A DNA stretch of 64,000 bases from Candidatus Endomicrobium neocapritermitis (GTDB lineage Bacteria > Elusimicrobiota > Endomicrobiia > Endomicrobiales > Endomicrobiaceae), in NCBI GenBank assembly GCA_009778325.1, contig WRJZ01000048.1, forward strand, positions 1 to 64,000, read 5' to 3'. The position numbers and the translations under genes are program-made. Shown piece by piece: positions 44,276-54,900 of the stretch (the first letter of the stretch is position 1; every line of letters begins with the position of its first letter). The notes under the pieces were generated by a model. It did no database searches and was not told where the DNA came from. It saw only the letters and a list, made by a program, of their open reading frames with translations.

Positions 44276-44291
44276 TGTTTCACGTGAAACA
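44276..44291. promoter_or_regulatory. parS site 1
   Basis: TGTTTCACGTGAAACA is a perfect 16-bp palindrome matching the chromosomal parS consensus TGTTNCACGTGAAACA bound by ParB. It lies between twin repeats E21a and E21b, about 1.7 kb before parA. Confidence 0.95.
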
Positions 44292-44296
44292 GAACT

Positions 44297-44388
44297 ACAG
44301 AGAATAGAGAAAAGATAATAGATAATGTTTTTTTGTCTTTTGCTGTTGCCGTATCTATTTTCTCTTCTCTATTAATTATTATCTGTAT
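44297..44388. repeat. Word-arm inverted repeat E21b
   Basis: A second copy of E21a (arms GAGAATAGAGAAAAGATAAT and TCTATTTTCTCTTCTCTATT), differing at few positions. Its right arm TTATTATCTGTATTT directly precedes the ATG of the radical SAM gene; no SD is visible. Confidence 0.9.
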
Positions 44389-44390
44389 TT

Positions 44391-45818
44391 ATGAAAATTT
44401 TATTAATAAATCCCCCCATTTATGATTTTGCCGCATTTGATCTTTGGTCAAAGCCGCTGGGACTTCTTTATTTAGCTTCTATACTCAAACAGCAAGGCAT
44501 TGAAGTTGAATTATTAGATTATATGGACAGATATGAAAACGGCAATTACGAATTACGAATGACGAATTACGAATCAACGGCAAAAAGATTCAACAACAAT
44601 AAATCAGATGACTATGGCTGCGGACATTATGTCAAACAAAAAATAGAAAAGCCGGAAGTGTTAAAGCACATTCCCCGCAATTATTCACGTTATGGCTTGC
44701 CAAAAGAATTAGCAATTAATTGGTTGGGCAGCAAATATAAAGCTGGCGAAAGCCAGCCGGAGTTGATAATTGTTACTTCTGTGATGACGTATTGGTATCC
44801 GGGCGTGTTTGAAGCTATAAAAACCGTTAAAGAAATTTTTTCTGATGCACCTGTTATTTTAGGCGGCGCTTATGCCACGCTTTGTTATGAACATGCGCAA
44901 AAAAGCGGCGCGGATTATATTTTGAAAGGCGGAATTGAAAGTTTAAACAGCATTTTTAAGGTGAAAACTGCGAAAGCCGCGATTCCTTGCAGTTTTTCAG
45001 AGTTCCCCATACCTTACTATCCCCCAAATCAAAATAGAGGCTATGCGGTTTTACGAATTTCAACGGGCTGTCCCTTCAAATGCTCTTATTGCGCCCAGGA
45101 TATTTTATGCGCAAACAAGTACGAAGTTAAAGCATGGCAGAAAGTTTTTGATGAAATCAGAACTTTTGTAAATTCGGGAATTAAAAATATAGCTTTTTAT
45201 GATGATGCTTTATTATATGAGGCTGATAAAAATATAAAACCTTTGCTTAGGCAGATAATAAAAGAAAAACTTAATATAAACATACATACCCCAAACGGTC
45301 TGCACGCAAGATATTTAGATTTAGAGCTTGCCGGGCTTATGAAAGAAGCAAACTTTATTATGCCGCGTTTCAGTTTAGAAACATCGGACTCAAATATGCA
45401 GAAAGAGACAGGTGCAAAAGTATCTAATAAAATATATGTATCGGCAATGCAGACTCTTCAAAAAGCCGGATATAAAAAAGGAGAATACCTAACATACCTA
45501 TTAATAGGAATGCCCAGACAAAAATTGGAAGATGTGAAAAATTCAATAAAATTTACTCATGAGCTTGGCTCAAAAGTGTCTCTTTCTGAATATTCTGTAA
45601 TACCCGGGACAAAAGACTTTAAACAGCAATTACAAATTACGAATTACGAATTACGAATCAACGGCGAACGACAAAGGCAACTAACAATTAACGGCAAAGA
45701 TTTTTTAAATGAGCCACTGCTTCATAACAAATCAATTTTCCCCCTGTTTGGCTTTAATGAATGGAATGAAATTTCCCGAATAAAAATACTTGCAAAGAAT
45801 TTAAATAGTTTGCTATAA
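44391..45818 (+). CDS. B12-binding-type radical SAM protein with two in-frame repeat insertions
   Basis: Encodes 475 residues. The N-terminus (KILLINPPIYDFAAFDLWSKPLGLLYLASILKQQGIEVELLDY) and VILGGAYATLCYEHA form a cobalamin-binding-type Rossmann domain. The radical SAM core has STGCPFKCSYCAQD with the CxxxCxxC cluster ligands, followed by NIAFYDDALL and LETSD. YLLIGMPRQKLEDV is a later conserved strand. Such proteins methylate or rearrange unknown substrates. Two insertions of element words are read in frame: NYELRMTNYESTA near residue 52-64 and QQLQITNYELRINGERQ near 413. Both sit at loops, so the core appears intact. Confidence 0.85.
   Translation: MKILLINPPIYDFAAFDLWSKPLGLLYLASILKQQGIEVELLDYMDRYENGNYELRMTNYESTAKRFNNNKSDDYGCGHYVKQKIEKPEVLKHIPRNYSRYGLPKELAINWLGSKYKAGESQPELIIVTSVMTYWYPGVFEAIKTVKEIFSDAPVILGGAYATLCYEHAQKSGADYILKGGIESLNSIFKVKTAKAAIPCSFSEFPIPYYPPNQNRGYAVLRISTGCPFKCSYCAQDILCANKYEVKAWQKVFDEIRTFVNSGIKNIAFYDDALLYEADKNIKPLLRQIIKEKLNINIHTPNGLHARYLDLELAGLMKEANFIMPRFSLETSDSNMQKETGAKVSNKIYVSAMQTLQKAGYKKGEYLTYLLIGMPRQKLEDVKNSIKFTHELGSKVSLSEYSVIPGTKDFKQQLQITNYELRINGERQRQLTINGKDFLNEPLLHNKSIFPLFGFNEWNEISRIKILAKNLNSLL
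44538..44588. repeat. Half word-arm inside the radical SAM gene (site 1)
   Basis: GGCAATTACGAATTACGAAT, then GACGAATTACGAATCAACGG: the same words as E7, E20 and E28, read in frame as NYELRMTNYEST. No inverted partner is nearby. Confidence 0.8.
45622..45698. repeat. Half word-arm inside the radical SAM gene (site 2)
   Basis: CAGCAATTACAAATTACGAA words and AACAATTAACGGCAAAG are read in frame as QQLQITNYELRINGE and further residues. The peptide QQLQITNY also ends the unrelated YwqK-like protein near 17,930. Confidence 0.8.
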
Positions 45819-45834
45819 TGTTTCACGTGAAACA
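45819..45834. promoter_or_regulatory. parS site 2
   Basis: A second perfect TGTTTCACGTGAAACA overlaps the last bases of the radical SAM gene and its stop region, 117 bp before the parA start. Two sites 1.5 kb apart beside parAB define a ParB-loading zone. Confidence 0.95.
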
Positions 45835-45840
45835 CAACGA

Positions 45841-45940
45841 CATATAAAATATAAAAAGTAATATGTAATAGATGCTAAATTTTATGCTGGTTGTTGTTAT
45901 ATTTTACATTTTACTTTTTATATTTTATATGTTTTATAAA
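45841..45940. repeat. Word-arm inverted repeat E22
   Basis: Arms CATATAAAATATAAAAAGTA and TACTTTTTATATTTTATATG, separated by about 60 bp with TGCTGGTTGTTG. TGGAGTTATC follows and leads to the parA ATG. Confidence 0.8.
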
Positions 45941-45950
45941 TGGAGTTATC

Positions 45951-46715
45951 ATGAGTAAAGTAATCGCAATCGCAAATCAAAAAGGCGGAGTCGGAAAAAC
46001 CACTACGGCAATTAATTTAGCCGCAAGTTTGGCGCATTTGGGGCAGGAATGTCTTTTAATAGATATAGATCCGCAAAGCAATACTACAAGCGGCCTTGGC
46101 ATTGACAGAGTTGATATCGGCAAAAATATTTATAATGTTTTGATTGATGAGATTGCTCTGGAAGATGTATTAAAAGATACTGTTATGGACTGGCTGGATA
46201 TTGCTCCTGCTACAACGGATCTTGCCGCTGCGGAAGTGGATTTGGTTAATTTGGCCAACAGGGAAGAAAAGCTCAAGATTGCGCTTGAAAAATTCCAGAA
46301 GGTTTACAAATATATTATTATTGATTGCCCCCCCTCGCTCGGGCTTCTTACAATAAATGCTTTGGTCGCCGCGGACACCGTAATTATACCTATGCAGTGT
46401 GAGTTTTTCGCTTTGCAGGGATTGGGACAGCTTTCTAAAACAATATTTGCTTTAATGCAGAACTATAATTTGGATTTGGACGGCGTATTATTTACAATGT
46501 ACGATTCAAGAACAAACCTTTCGCAGCAGGTTGTTGAAGAAGTAAAAAAGTTTTTCGGTGAAAAAGTTTACGAAACAAAAATACCGAGAACCGTAAAAGT
46601 CGCCGAAGCTCCGAGTTTCGGCAAACCCGTTCTATTATACGATCCGCACGGCAAAGGAACAATCGCGTACATGGACTTTGCGAAAGAATTCCTTAAACGG
46701 CAGAGCAATGAATAA
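45951..46715 (+). CDS. parA: Chromosome partitioning ATPase ParA (Soj)
   Basis: Encodes 254 residues from the ATG at 45951, preceded by GGAGTTATC; the frame extends upstream only through repeat E22. The deviant Walker A is QKGGVGKTTTAINLAASLA, with Walker A' LIDIDPQSNTTSGLG and Walker B YIIIDCPPSLGLLTINAL. It is a small chromosomal ParA without an N-terminal regulatory domain. It moves ParB-parS complexes along the nucleoid. parB follows 144 bp downstream, with class A element E23 between. Confidence 0.98.
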   Translation: MSKVIAIANQKGGVGKTTTAINLAASLAHLGQECLLIDIDPQSNTTSGLGIDRVDIGKNIYNVLIDEIALEDVLKDTVMDWLDIAPATTDLAAAEVDLVNLANREEKLKIALEKFQKVYKYIIIDCPPSLGLLTINALVAADTVIIPMQCEFFALQGLGQLSKTIFALMQNYNLDLDGVLFTMYDSRTNLSQQVVEEVKKFFGEKVYETKIPRTVKVAEAPSFGKPVLLYDPHGKGTIAYMDFAKEFLKRQSNE

Positions 46716-46716
46716 A

Positions 46717-46845
46717 AAAGAGTGTAGAGTGTAGAGTGTAGAGTGTAGATACGGAGTTTTCGCTTTGCGAAAACTAGTTAGTAAGTTTCGCCAAAGGCGA
46801 AACACAATATCTATACTCTACACTCTTCTCTCTACACTCTGTAGT
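46717..46845. repeat. Class A cloverleaf-like element E23
   Basis: Arms are tandem GAGTGTAGAGTGTAGAGTGT and its inverted counterpart ACTCTACACTCTTCTCTCT. The two inner hairpins are GTTTTCGCTTTGCGAAAAC and GTTTCGCCAAAGGCGAAAC. The right arm ends CTGTAGTTAAAAGGAGATATC and then the parB ATG. Confidence 0.92.
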
Positions 46846-46859
46846 TAAAAGGAGATATC

Positions 46860-47729
46860 ATGCAAAAAAAAGCTTTAGGCAGAGGTTTGGAATCTTTAAT
46901 TCCGGCGCTTTCCGTAAATAAACCTGCAGGCGGTGAAGCGGTTATAACAATAAATTTGAGCAAAATAAAGCCTAACAGATTCCAGCCGAGAAAAAATTTT
47001 AATAAAGCAAAGCTTCAGGAGCTTGCCGATTCAATAAAAACGCACGGTCTTGCGCAGCCGATTTTAGTCACGCCGTCCATTGCGCCGGGCGAGTACGAAA
47101 TTATAGCCGGCGAACGCCGCTTTCGCGCTTGCAAAATTGCCGGCATGAAAGATATAAAAGCAATAGTAAAACAGGGTACCGGCGACAAGCAAAAATTTGA
47201 TTTGGCCTTAATTGAAAATCTTCAAAGAGAAGATTTGGATCCTGTTGAAGAAGCAAAAGCTTTTAAAAGATTAATTGAAGAGTTTAACCATACGCATGAA
47301 GAAATCGCGGCGGTTATAGGAAAAGACAGGTCTGTCATAACAAATACTTTAAGGCTTTTAAATCTTCCCGAAGATGTACAGATTTTGATAACCGAAGGAA
47401 AAATTTCCGCCGGACACGGCAGAATGCTTGCGGGAGTTGAAGATGAGGCGCAGCTGAGAGCTCTTGTCGAGCAGATATTAAGCGACAAACTTTCCGTAAG
47501 AGCCGTTGAGCAGCTTGCGGCAGAGATGAAGCCGAAAAAAATTAAAAAGGGGAATGAAGTTCCCAAAAAACAGGAAATAGAACTTATTCATTTAAAAGAA
47601 GAAATTCAAAGAAAGCTTGGCACAAAAGCAAATATTTCAGGAAACAGCAAAAAAGGAAAAATAGAAATTTTCTATTATTCTTTGGAAGATTTGGAAAGAA
47701 TCGCAAGAGAGCTGAATTTCAAAGTTTAA
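46860..47729 (+). CDS. parB: Chromosome partitioning protein ParB (Spo0J)
   Basis: Encodes 289 residues. The N-terminus KKALGRGLESLIPAL is typical of chromosomal ParB. The CTPase/ParB box has RKNFNKAKLQELADSIKTHGLAQPILV and EIIAGERRFRACKIAGM. The helix-turn-helix that reads parS is THEEIAAVIGKDRSVITNTLRLLNLP, followed by GKISAGHGRMLAG. The C-terminal dimer domain is KIEIFYYSLEDLERIARELN. It loads at the two parS sites 1-2.5 kb upstream. GGAGATATC precedes the ATG. Confidence 0.98.
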   Translation: MQKKALGRGLESLIPALSVNKPAGGEAVITINLSKIKPNRFQPRKNFNKAKLQELADSIKTHGLAQPILVTPSIAPGEYEIIAGERRFRACKIAGMKDIKAIVKQGTGDKQKFDLALIENLQREDLDPVEEAKAFKRLIEEFNHTHEEIAAVIGKDRSVITNTLRLLNLPEDVQILITEGKISAGHGRMLAGVEDEAQLRALVEQILSDKLSVRAVEQLAAEMKPKKIKKGNEVPKKQEIELIHLKEEIQRKLGTKANISGNSKKGKIEIFYYSLEDLERIARELNFKV

Positions 47730-47741
47730 TTAAAAAAAAGA

Positions 47742-47877
47742 CAAATAAAGGCGATGCAGAGCAACAACGGCAAAACGGCCAATAACATTTATTAAATTGT
47801 TATTGGCCGTTTATTTTTGCTTTACTGTTATCTTGCCTCTTTGCATCCCCGCATCTCTGCATCGCCTTTATTTAATA
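47742..47877. repeat. Word-arm inverted repeat E24 with internal terminator
   Basis: Outer arms AATAAAGGCGATGCAGAG and CTCTGCATCGCCTTTATT flank the parB terminator. The core-like CAACAACGGCAAAAC lies beside the terminator stem. Confidence 0.75.
47773..47818 (+). terminator. Terminator of the parAB operon
   Basis: AAACGGCCAATAACA (47773-47787) pairs perfectly with TGTTATTGGCCGTTT (47798-47812), followed by ATTTTTG. It is nested inside E24. Confidence 0.85.
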
Positions 47878-47879
47878 CA

Positions 47880-48215
47880 AATTGTTAATAATTGCGTGTA
47901 TATTTTTAAACGATTTTTTAAATTCGAAAAATAAATGCGATTAAAAATACAAAAACATATTGAAAAATCAATTAATAAATTAAAATACACAGGATTATGT
48001 TAAGTTGGACGCATTAAAAGTACGGTTGTGAATAACTTGTGAATAACTTTAAAAAGGCAATTACGAATTACGAATCAAAGACAAAATACACCTCCAGGCT
48101 GTGCGCCACCCCTTTTTATAAAATGTGAATTTTAAAGTATTTGTCTTGTCGTTCGCTGTTGATTCGTAATTGCCGTTCTTTAGATTTCACGAATTATTCA
48201 CTTGTGTATAATTGA
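47880..48215. other. AT-rich region with DnaA-box cluster, candidate replication origin
   Basis: There is no gene in this stretch. It begins with about 110 bp of very AT-rich DNA (47885-48000). TGTGAATAA occurs at 48027-48035 and 48038-48046 (two DnaA boxes, same orientation, 11-bp period). TTATTCACT (48194-48202) and TGTGTATAA (48203-48211) form a back-to-back pair. Element E25 lies between these groups. It directly follows parA-parB and two parS sites, a common neighbourhood of oriC. No function is proven. Confidence 0.5.
48055..48178. repeat. Word-arm inverted repeat E25
   Basis: Left GGCAATTACGAATTACGAAT with AAAGACAAAA, right TTGTCTTGTCGTTCGCTGTT with GATTCGTAATTGCCGTT. The long centre contains CCACCCCTTTTTATAAAATG. 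It lies between the two DnaA-box groups. Confidence 0.8.
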
Positions 48216-48246
48216 CAGATTTAAGGTTTTTAGTTAGACTTTGAAT

Positions 48247-48732
48247 ATGTTAAAAAAACTGACGGCACTATTATTTGCTTTTACGGTTTTATTATCAGGT
48301 TCGGCTTTTGCGGCGGCGAATGTAAAAACATTTACGGGTATTTTGTCAAACTATATGATAAAGCACTCCGCAGGTGATATTAAAAATGATATTCGCTTAG
48401 CGCGCGATTACAGCAAAATCATAGCTGACGTGTACAAAAATTTTGTAAATGGCATAACGTCTCTTACAGCTTCCTTAGATTCTTACAAGGGGATGACGGG
48501 TATACAAAAGTACATAAAAAACATCAGCTTTTCCCCAGGGATAATCCCGGCAAATTGCATTGAGCAAAAAGTTCATTTATCCGCAAGCTTCGCGGATATG
48601 CAAAATGCCGGCTCATCCCGATCCGCAGGGACATTATTTTTGTTTTTAATTTTGACGTTTATTTTATGGTATATAGGATTATTGCGTCTTTTCAGCGGTG
48701 ATTCTTTTTTTACAAAACAAATAAAAGTTTGA
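48247..48732 (+). CDS. Exported small membrane-anchored protein, unknown
   Basis: Encodes 161 residues from the ATG at 48247 (a TTG two codons upstream is possible; SD is weak). A signal peptide (ALLFAFTVLLSGSAFAA) is followed by about 90 soluble residues (IRLARDYSKIIADVYKNFVNGITSL). A C-terminal transmembrane helix (GTLFLFLILTFILWYIGLL) comes before a short basic tail. I recognise no family. It stands alone between the DnaA-box region and a terminator. Confidence 0.6.
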   Translation: MLKKLTALLFAFTVLLSGSAFAAANVKTFTGILSNYMIKHSAGDIKNDIRLARDYSKIIADVYKNFVNGITSLTASLDSYKGMTGIQKYIKNISFSPGIIPANCIEQKVHLSASFADMQNAGSSRSAGTLFLFLILTFILWYIGLLRLFSGDSFFTKQIKV

Positions 48733-48775
48733 AAAATTCCGGTTTTTTTATAAATCCGGAATTTTTTATTTTAAT
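48732..48775 (+). terminator. Rho-independent terminator
   Basis: AAAATTCCGG pairs with CCGGAATTTT around TTTTTTTATAAAT, and is followed by TTATTTT. It ends the preceding gene. Confidence 0.8.
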
Positions 48776-48790
48776 AAAGAAGTTTTATAA

Positions 48791-48935
48791 CGACAGTTTG
48801 GAGTGTGGAGTGTGAAGAGTGGAGTTAAAGTGTTTTCGCTTCGCGAAAACTTAAAACTGGTTTCGGCAGGAACTAAGTTCCGCCGAAACACAACAATTCC
48901 ACACTCCTAACTTCAAACTCAAAACTGTAGTTAAA
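48791..48935. repeat. Class A cloverleaf-like element E26
   Basis: Arms AGTTTGGAGTGTGGAGTG and CCACACTCCTAACTTCAAACT (words) enclose GTTTTCGCTTCGCGAAAAC and a larger hairpin TTTCGGC...GCCGAAA, which itself contains GGAACTAAGTTCC. It ends CTGTAGTTAAAATGTGAGAA before the next start codon. Confidence 0.88.
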
Positions 48936-48948
48936 ATGTGAGAAATGT

Positions 48949-51900
48949 ATGAGCTTTAAAAAAATTATCGCGGTTCTGGCCGCCTTTTGTTTTCTGACGA
49001 CTTTCATCGGGCAGAACTTTGCGCAAGCGGCAACGGCAGCGCAAAGCAAAAATAATAATGAGCCGATGATCGCGGCACAGTCCGTAATAATTCCGGAACG
49101 GTTCGGAAAAATAACAGAGTCGGCAAATTATAATTCGCCGCAGGTTATCGTGACTATTCAGGATTTACACGCGCATCCGCAGGTGCAGAAAAATATAGCT
49201 TCCATTCTGGGCGTATTAGACGAAAAATATGATATTAAAACAGTTTATTCCGAAGGCGCCAGCGGGAAAGTTGACATTTCATGGCTTTCTTCAGGCGAAA
49301 ATTCCGAACTGAAACATAATATTGTTTTGCAGATGATTGAAAACGGAGTTCTTACCGGCGCGGAATATTTCGCGTTCTTAAACGATAAAAATAATCTTTT
49401 CGGTTTGGAAGACGCAGAAGTTCATCATCAAAATATCGTAAGGCTGGGAACCATTTATGAAAACGAAGCGAAAAATCTCGCCGTAGCCGCGAAAGTAAAA
49501 AATGAAATTAACTATCTTGCCGGCAAAAATCTGAACAAAGAAGTGAAGAGGTTTTCTAAATCCGCGGAGCAATATCACGGCAATAAAACGGAGCCTGCCA
49601 AATATTACGCCATACTTCTTGACTATGCTGAAAAAATAAACGCAAATCCGCAAAATTATTACAATACATTCAATATTGACATTGAAGAATTTACGGAACT
49701 TCAAAAAGTAGTTCTCATAGATAAGCTTTCCAAAAAACTAAACACGAAATATGTTAACCTGCAGCTCCAGAAATATCTGTCTTCGCTTAAAGATAATATA
49801 TCTTTTTCCGAATACCGCAGTCTTTTGGACGCGACAAATAATTTTAGCGATATAGACATGCTTTACAAATACATTTCCGAACGCGGATTTGACGGAAAAA
49901 CTTATCCGCAGCTTCAGGCGTTTTTAAAAATTAAAGAGCTTAATGCGCAGGTCAATCCTTTAAATTTGTTCGCGCAGGAACAGAGGCTTGAAGATCAGAT
50001 AAGAAAATCGCTTGCATCTTCCGACACCGAAAGAGAAATCGCTTTTCTGAATTACTTTTACGCTTTATTTGAAGGCTGCCTCACAAATAAGCTCACCGCG
50101 AAAGACGAAGAGTATTTCAAAAGAAATTTCAGCGTTTTCAATGATATATACGGCAAATACGCGTCTGTTAACCACTTAAATATAATTAAAGACAGCTTTG
50201 CCTTCCTTAACGATTATTACGAAACAAATAACAAAAGAAATGAAATTTTTATACAAAAAATAAACGAACATGATAAACTTGTCTCCGGCGGCGGACTTTC
50301 GGCTTTGCCAGCGGAAGAGATTTTAAAAAACGCTAAAGAAATTATCGTGATAGTCACAGGAGGATACCACACTGTCGGCATAAACGATATTCTTTCCTCA
50401 AAAAAAGTAAGCCATATTACAATTACTCCTAAAATTTCCGAAAGCACTGATATGGCGGAAATGAATTTCAGACAGATAATAATAGACCAGAGCAGAATTT
50501 ATAAGGAAGCCCTTCTTTTCGTTATCGCTTCGAAGACACCCGATACGAATCGTTCTAAAATCCTTACTGAAGCCGGACTGATGGTTTTGGGTAAAAATAC
50601 AAGATTTGATGATATTGACATTGACAATCTTCTTGGTCAGATTGATACGGTTGCCGGAGGAGAACGACAGTTTACGGTTGATAAGACAAACGATAATGCC
50701 ACAATACAATTCAACAACGGAGCCGTAATATCCATTTTCAGAGGCGAAGACGGCAAAATTGCCGTTGACAGTAAAGCCGCCTCTGCCGAAAAAGTTATGG
50801 ATGGAGGAGTAAAAATATCTGATAAGTCTCTTGTGAAAGTATATCTTGATATGACAAAAATTCTTTCGCGTGAAGCATTAAAAAATTTATATGCTGTCGC
50901 GATTCTTGACATTGAAAACGACTCCGTATATAAGATGGCGAAGAGTTATTTCACTGAATGCGCCGAACAAGGAATATATATGGGAGCCGACGGACCGATT
51001 CCCAAATTGGGAGAATATGCGCGAAAGCAGTTGGAGCAGCAGCTAAGAGCCGGCAATACGTCAACTTTTATTGAAGAAATTAAAGATAATCTTTCAATTG
51101 ACGGCATTTCTTATAACTTTATATCAAAAATGCCTGAATGGTTCCAAGAAGAGGCTTTTAAAAGGCACGCTGATTCCAAGAAGAAAGAAATTGGGATGTT
51201 AAATACAATCCTCAGGTCTCTGCTCAGCATTATGGTAATAGCATTTACTTCTATGCTTATTGCCGCATGTTCAGGTGAAACAGATGACAATCAGCAGCAA
51301 ACAACAACTCCGCCCGGAATTGAACAGCAGGAAACAATTCAGGAAACTAAACAGCTTCCGAAAAATCTGACAAACTGGCGGGTAAGCAGAACAGCGCAAG
51401 AGTTTCTGCAAGGCAAAGGCAACCCTGTACCGAGAAGTTTTACCGGAAAAACACACAAGATAACTGACTATCAACAAAAGATGATTGCCGAACAAGGCGT
51501 AATCATTTACGATATGGCTGTTCTTATGAAAGCTTTGCTTTTATTCCCAGATGAAAACAGAGATTTGATAGAAAAAATGTTTAATGCTTTAGAGCGAAAC
51601 AAACATTCAAATACCAGTAATGCAGACTTTACATACGGCGACAATGACACGGATCATTCCGTTGTGCCCGTCGGTCAAGGATACTATTGGAAAATATTAA
51701 GGGCCCGGGATAATCCCGAGAACTCACGGGAGAAGGCAGGCGGCGGGCTTCAAGACCAATACCAGCCGATTACCGGAGAAAATGCGTGGTATGGCAATGC
51801 TCTTGTAAGCATGGCGCAAGTGTATCAAGGTTCGGACTCGGACTTAGGAAATAGAGCATATCAAAGGGCTGTTGAACTGGCCAGAGCCATGCTTGCTTTA

Positions 51901-54900
51901 AAAATTGAATCCGGCGCTATAAGAATGGCACCTAAAGACAATGTCTCGAATTATTCGTATATGAAAAATGACATTGGCGGTTACGATAATTATTATGAAC
52001 TTGTTTCCATGGAAAATAATGTTTCGGTATATTCGTTTTTAAAAAATTTGCATGATTTTACCAATGATGCAGAACTAAAAAGCGATCTTGCAGCCGCATT
52101 ATTCAAGCTGGAAAACTATTTATTTTCAATGTATGACAAGGAAAAAGGGTATTTTTTAAGCGGGGTTGATTTAAAAACTGAATTAAAAGATGAAAAATTT
52201 GCTACAGACTGTCAAACCTGGATTATTTCCGTATTCGGCGCTAAAAATTTTGACGAAAAAATGAAAGACAGATTCGGTATAGATAATGCAAGCGTTGAAC
52301 TTTTAAAAAGAGCTCTTAAAGAGTCAGGTGTAAAAGGAAATCGCAACTGGAAAGGGTTGGATTTTTCAAAAAGAGCGGAAATTGTAAGTTTTGAATGGAC
52401 AATCAGCTGGCTTATTGCCGCAAGAGAAGCATTGGAATATTCAGATGACGCGGAACTCAAAAATGCGGTTAAGGGAATAGCCACGTATGTAAATGCAAAG
52501 ACAGACAGAAAGGGAATACTTAAATATGTGAATGCCGACGGTGCTGTTCGCGCGTTCAGCTGGGATGCGATGACCGGTCTTGGCAGCCTTGCTTCAACCG
52601 CTTGGCAGCTGTTTTATTCATATAATTCCGGTGACACCATGACGGTGCGGTACGGAACGACGAACATGTATACGGACATACAGATAAATGTATATGATTC
52701 CGGTAAAAATATTATAACTCCGTTTGATGTTTTCAAACCCGCAAGAAAGGTTCCGCCGTTTTCCCGGAAGAAAAGCGCTCAGCCTGCGCCGCCGTCGGCA
52801 GTGCTGCAGAGCCGTGAAATAGCAATAAACGTCGATAATGTTAAAGCATACGGGGCAGACAATTGGCTGGCATATGTGGTAAATCTTGCAGCTGCAGATG
52901 TGGCAAATATCGATAAAGGCGCAGTGCTTGAAATTGAAATTAAACCTTTTGACGCTCCGCGCGGCTCTGTAATAACGGCAGAAGCAATCAATCTTGATGA
53001 AAACGATAACCCGATACCACAAAGCAATATTGTGCTTAATGAAACGTATAACATTCCTGACGACGGCAGCAAAGCAAAGATTACAATTCCTTTATGGCTT
53101 TTATTCGATTCTAGGTCTAATCTCAAGCACAAGCTGGACAAAAACAAAAATCTACAAGTAATTCTCAATACGGGAAAGGATTTTGACGGGGAACCGCATA
53201 ATCTCCGAAACGCCGTGATTGAAATTACAGGAATTAAAATTATATATGGAACAGATGCAAAGCCTGCGCTAAACTCTCCGCTGGAACTTCCTTTTTTATC
53301 GTATACATTAAACAGGCTCGGCATAACAATGGAAAAATTCCCGAAAATTAGAACGGCAATAGTAGCATTTATTGAAACTCTGATAGTAACGGCGACGATA
53401 TTTGTGCCTGAAAAATTTATAGATATGCACGGAGAAATTCCCGAGAATAAAAAAGACGCAATGAATGCGGAAGTTCTTGAAATACTGGACAAGGCAAAAA
53501 ATACGGGTTTTGTTTACGGAATGGCAATTTCTTTGGTAATCTTTGCTATAAAATTGACTTCATGGTTGTCGTTTCCCTTTATAACGCAGCTGGCTTTTGC
53601 CAGCATAACCGGCGCTTATTCTGTCTTCCATTTTCAGCAAATAATGAAGGAGGAGTTGGAAAGAGAGAGAGAAAATAAAAGGAACGCAGCATATGATTTA
53701 GATTTTTATGTAATAAATATTGATCTGATGTGGATTATCATACCGTTTACCGCATTTGTGTTCCCGATATTTATAGCGCAGTCATTGCTGGGTGCACTCT
53801 TGAGTATGATGATTTCCATTGCAAGTTCGCTTTTTAAATGGAACTTAAATAATCCCAAACCGGCTTTGGACAGAAATGTGCGCGTGAATATGATATACGC
53901 TTCGGAAGCAAACTTAAAAGATTTGCAAGCGCATTTCGGCAAGAAAGTAATGATAAGCAATGACGGCATTGTTTCACAAAATGTGTTTATAATGAACCAG
54001 CCGATGCCGGACGGCACAAATTTAGATAATTTTTCCGGCTCCGGAGTTAATGCGATAATATACAAATTAAAATCCACCGGCAGGCAAATACCGTCTTCCA
54101 GACTTAGCGAATTTAAACCTGAAGATATTGAGTCCGCGTCAATTCCTGTTTTGATGACGCAAAGCGAATCTGAAGGCATAATTTATCATGCATTAGGCGT
54201 TCCGCATGAAGATATAGCAGCGACAATACAAAACAGTCTGCTTGAAAAAATAGCGGGCAAATCGCTCAAAGAAAACAGAATATTTTTGAGCGACAAAATA
54301 AGCGTTGATTATATTGAAGTTGACACAATGTCAGAAATAAAAGCTTCTGATTTTTCAAAATCCGGCAATTTGAGATTATACGCCGGAACAGAAGTCGGAG
54401 AGAATGCTTCCGGGCGCGCCGCGCGCTTTGAAAGGGCGCGTATAAACAGAAATGCCGAAGCATGGCAGCGCGCGAAAAGCGTGAGAATATTTCTTGACAA
54501 AACTACGGATAAACCCGCTTTGGAAAAATACATGAAAATTCTTTCAAATGCCAGCAACGGAAATCTTATTTTTACCGAAGCTCTTGTCAACGATCTTATT
54601 GATAAAAAGAAACTTGACTCCGTTATTAAACAGTTGAGAAAAGACGGAATAAGCATAATGGCTGAAAAACCCGCGGAAGGAAAACTTTCGCCGAAAATGC
54701 CGGAAGCGCTCGTTCTTTTTGACGGACAGTTTGACCTTGAGAACGGCAAAATTGAAACCATGTCAGTAAACAAAGGCAAAGAAGTATTTGATGCCGATAT
54801 TATAAGCGATAGCGAAAACATTGAATCTTCTCTTGCCAATGCGAAACAAGACGTGGTGATTTTTGCATCCGCTCTTGAAGAATATGCCGAAAAAGATACG

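Noticed and set aside
45891-45950. Extended N-terminus of ParA with a hydrophobic segment
   Set aside because: The extra residues are encoded by repeat E22 and the normal ParA start with GGAG lies at 45951.
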